7,507 nucleotides of DNA, taken from the NCBI GenBank assembly GCA_003154255.1, contig PMCY01000168.1, forward strand, positions 2,722-10,228, given 5' to 3'. The notes beneath the pieces were generated by a model that saw nothing but the letters and a program-made list of their open reading frames with translations, was not told the origin of the DNA and did not search any database. Below are positions 6,679-7,507 of this stretch, piece by piece (positions within the stretch are counted from its first letter, which is position 1; the number at the start of each line of letters is the position of its first letter). Position numbers and translations under genes: made by a program. The stretch comes from Candidatus Aminicenantota bacterium (GTDB taxonomy: Bacteria; Acidobacteriota; Aminicenantia; Aminicenantales; UBA4085).

Positions 6679-7507
6679 TGAAAACCAGGTCCCAGGGGGC
6701 CAGGCGGATCCTCTGGCCCTTGACCACGGCTTTGCCGCCGATGATCTCCGCCCCAGCGCCTCGGTCATAAACGAATTCCTGCGGCGCGGCTGAAAAATTG
6801 AAATAGGCGTGGGCCGGGCGGCCGTCGTTGAGCGTGCCGTGTTTGGCCTTGATCTTGGCCGGCAGCACCGCGTCCGTGAGCGGGATGCCCGCCGTCTTCA
6901 GTGTTTCGATGACGACTTTCTCCTGGAGCCCGTCGGAAAGATAGGTTCCTTCGTAGGTCAGCGTTCCCTTGCCGAAGGCGTTCCGGGTGATGGCCGGGTA
7001 TTTGCCGAAGATGGGATGGTCGTAATAGGCCAGAGGCTTGGCTTTCTCCGGGACCAGGAATTCTGCCCAGACTGAGACCGAGTTGTCCGCGCCAGCCCGG
7101 AAGGGATCGTTCTTGAGCTTGAGCGGAGCCCGCAGGTTGGAAAATTCCTGGTAGGAGAACCCGGCCGCTTCGCGCAGGGGGCCGGGGGCCATCTGCCAGC
7201 GGACGGTCGAATACTTGTTGCAGAAGCCGCTCTTGAAGCTCATCAGGACATGCCCGCCGCCCTTGATGTAATCGTTGATCTGGGACAGCAAGGCGTCGCT
7301 GGCGATATAGAGGGGCGGCACGATGAGCAGCCCGTAATCGGCGAAGTTCCCCTTCTGGGGAAAGATGATGTCGGCCTCCACGTTGAGCTTGTAGAGCGCG
7401 GAGTAGTACTGCTCGGCGATCGTCTGATAATTGACCTGCCCGTCGAAGGGCATGAAGTTGAGCGCCTGCAGGGAGTCCAGGCTCAGGAGGATGGCGACCT
7501 TGTTCTT
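6665..7507 (-). CDS. GH42-type beta-galactosidase, C-terminal part (5' end cut by window edge)
   Basis: The last 280 residues of a minus-strand protein whose start lies off the right edge. The frame is open to the window end: 18 codons (KNKVAILLSLDSLQALNF) precede the in-frame ATG at 7453, which is therefore internal. The opening strand, the SLDSLQALNFMPF segment, ADIIFP, DYGLLIVPPLY, the GGGHVLMSFKSG strand and the GRGTL-like FGKGTLTYEGTYLSD segment match the flavodoxin-like beta-galactosidase trimerisation domain of family GH42. A small beta-rich C-terminal domain follows (about 200-280, ending [11 protein letters not shown]). The catalytic TIM barrel with its two glutamates would be in the missing part. 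GH42 enzymes release terminal galactose or arabinopyranose from oligosaccharides. Activity and substrate cannot be judged here. Its stop overlaps the end of the convergent tri-domain gene by 14 bp. Confidence 0.85.
   Translation of the reverse strand, partial: KNKVAILLSLDSLQALNFMPFDGQVNYQTIAEQYYSALYKLNVEADIIFPQKGNFADYGLLIVPPLYIASDALLSQINDYIKGGGHVLMSFKSGFCNKYSTVRWQMAPGPLREAAGFSYQEFSNLRAPLKLKNDPFRAGADNSVSVWAEFLVPEKAKPLAYYDHPIFGKYPAITRNAFGKGTLTYEGTYLSDGLQEKVVIETLKTAGIPLTDAVLPAKIKAKHGTLNDGRPAHAYFNFSAAPQEFVYDRGAGAEIIGGKAVVKGQRIRLAPWDLVFIREN

Noticed and set aside
4621..6768. 715-codon open frame on the minus strand, opposite the tri-domain gene
   Set aside because: It is the mirror frame of a GC-rich gene that shows three intact enzyme domains. 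Its own translation has no recognisable motif and a composition typical of antisense frames (Arg, Gly, Asp, Gln rich).
1..7507. CRISPR array
   Set aside because: No regularly spaced direct repeats seen on reading the window; repeats found are inverted pairs.

Overview
This is a GC-rich bacterial window with dense, short-spaced genes. It holds six protein genes, two of them cut by the window edges. The headline is at the left edge. The minus-strand gene 1-455 is the N-terminal part of an HgcA-type corrinoid protein, because it carries the complete cap-helix motif NVWCAAGK that marks the mercury-methylating protein. The gene mix (hgcA, a VKOR-thioredoxin fusion, a GH42-type glycosidase, an exported nucleosidase) fits an uncultured anaerobe. 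Candidatus Aminicenantes is my guess from content and base composition only; the window has no phylogenetic marker.

Layout. (1) 1-983, minus strand: a near-consensus promoter with nested palindromes, a Cys-rich MarR-type regulator, then hgcA starting inside the regulator's stop codon (ATGA overlap). This is a two-gene or longer operon whose downstream part, where hgcB would be expected, lies off the left edge. (2) 1041-1920, minus strand: an MTA/SAH nucleosidase-like protein with a signal peptide and its own promoter. (3) 1918-2225: a non-coding block bounded by a long inverted repeat (25 bp perfect core plus a 9 bp outer match), with several internal hairpins. It is either a MITE-like element or a structured RNA. 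(4) 2226-6678, plus strand: a two-gene operon of a VKOR-DsbA/thioredoxin fusion and a 1027-residue tri-domain protein (APH/hydroxylysine-kinase-like, M23 peptidase, class III PLP enzyme related to phospho-lyases). (5) 6665-7507, minus strand: the C-terminal part of a GH42-type beta-galactosidase, convergent with the tri-domain gene and overlapping it by 14 bp.

How the parts may work together. The MarR protein very likely represses its own promoter and, through translational coupling, sets hgcA expression. Its cysteine pairs suggest a metal(loid)- or thiol-type signal. VKOR-thioredoxin would make or reshuffle disulfides in exported proteins. The tri-domain protein probably phosphorylates an amino alcohol or hydroxylated amino acid and then eliminates phosphate. 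No sequence evidence ties the hgcA block functionally to the genes on the right.
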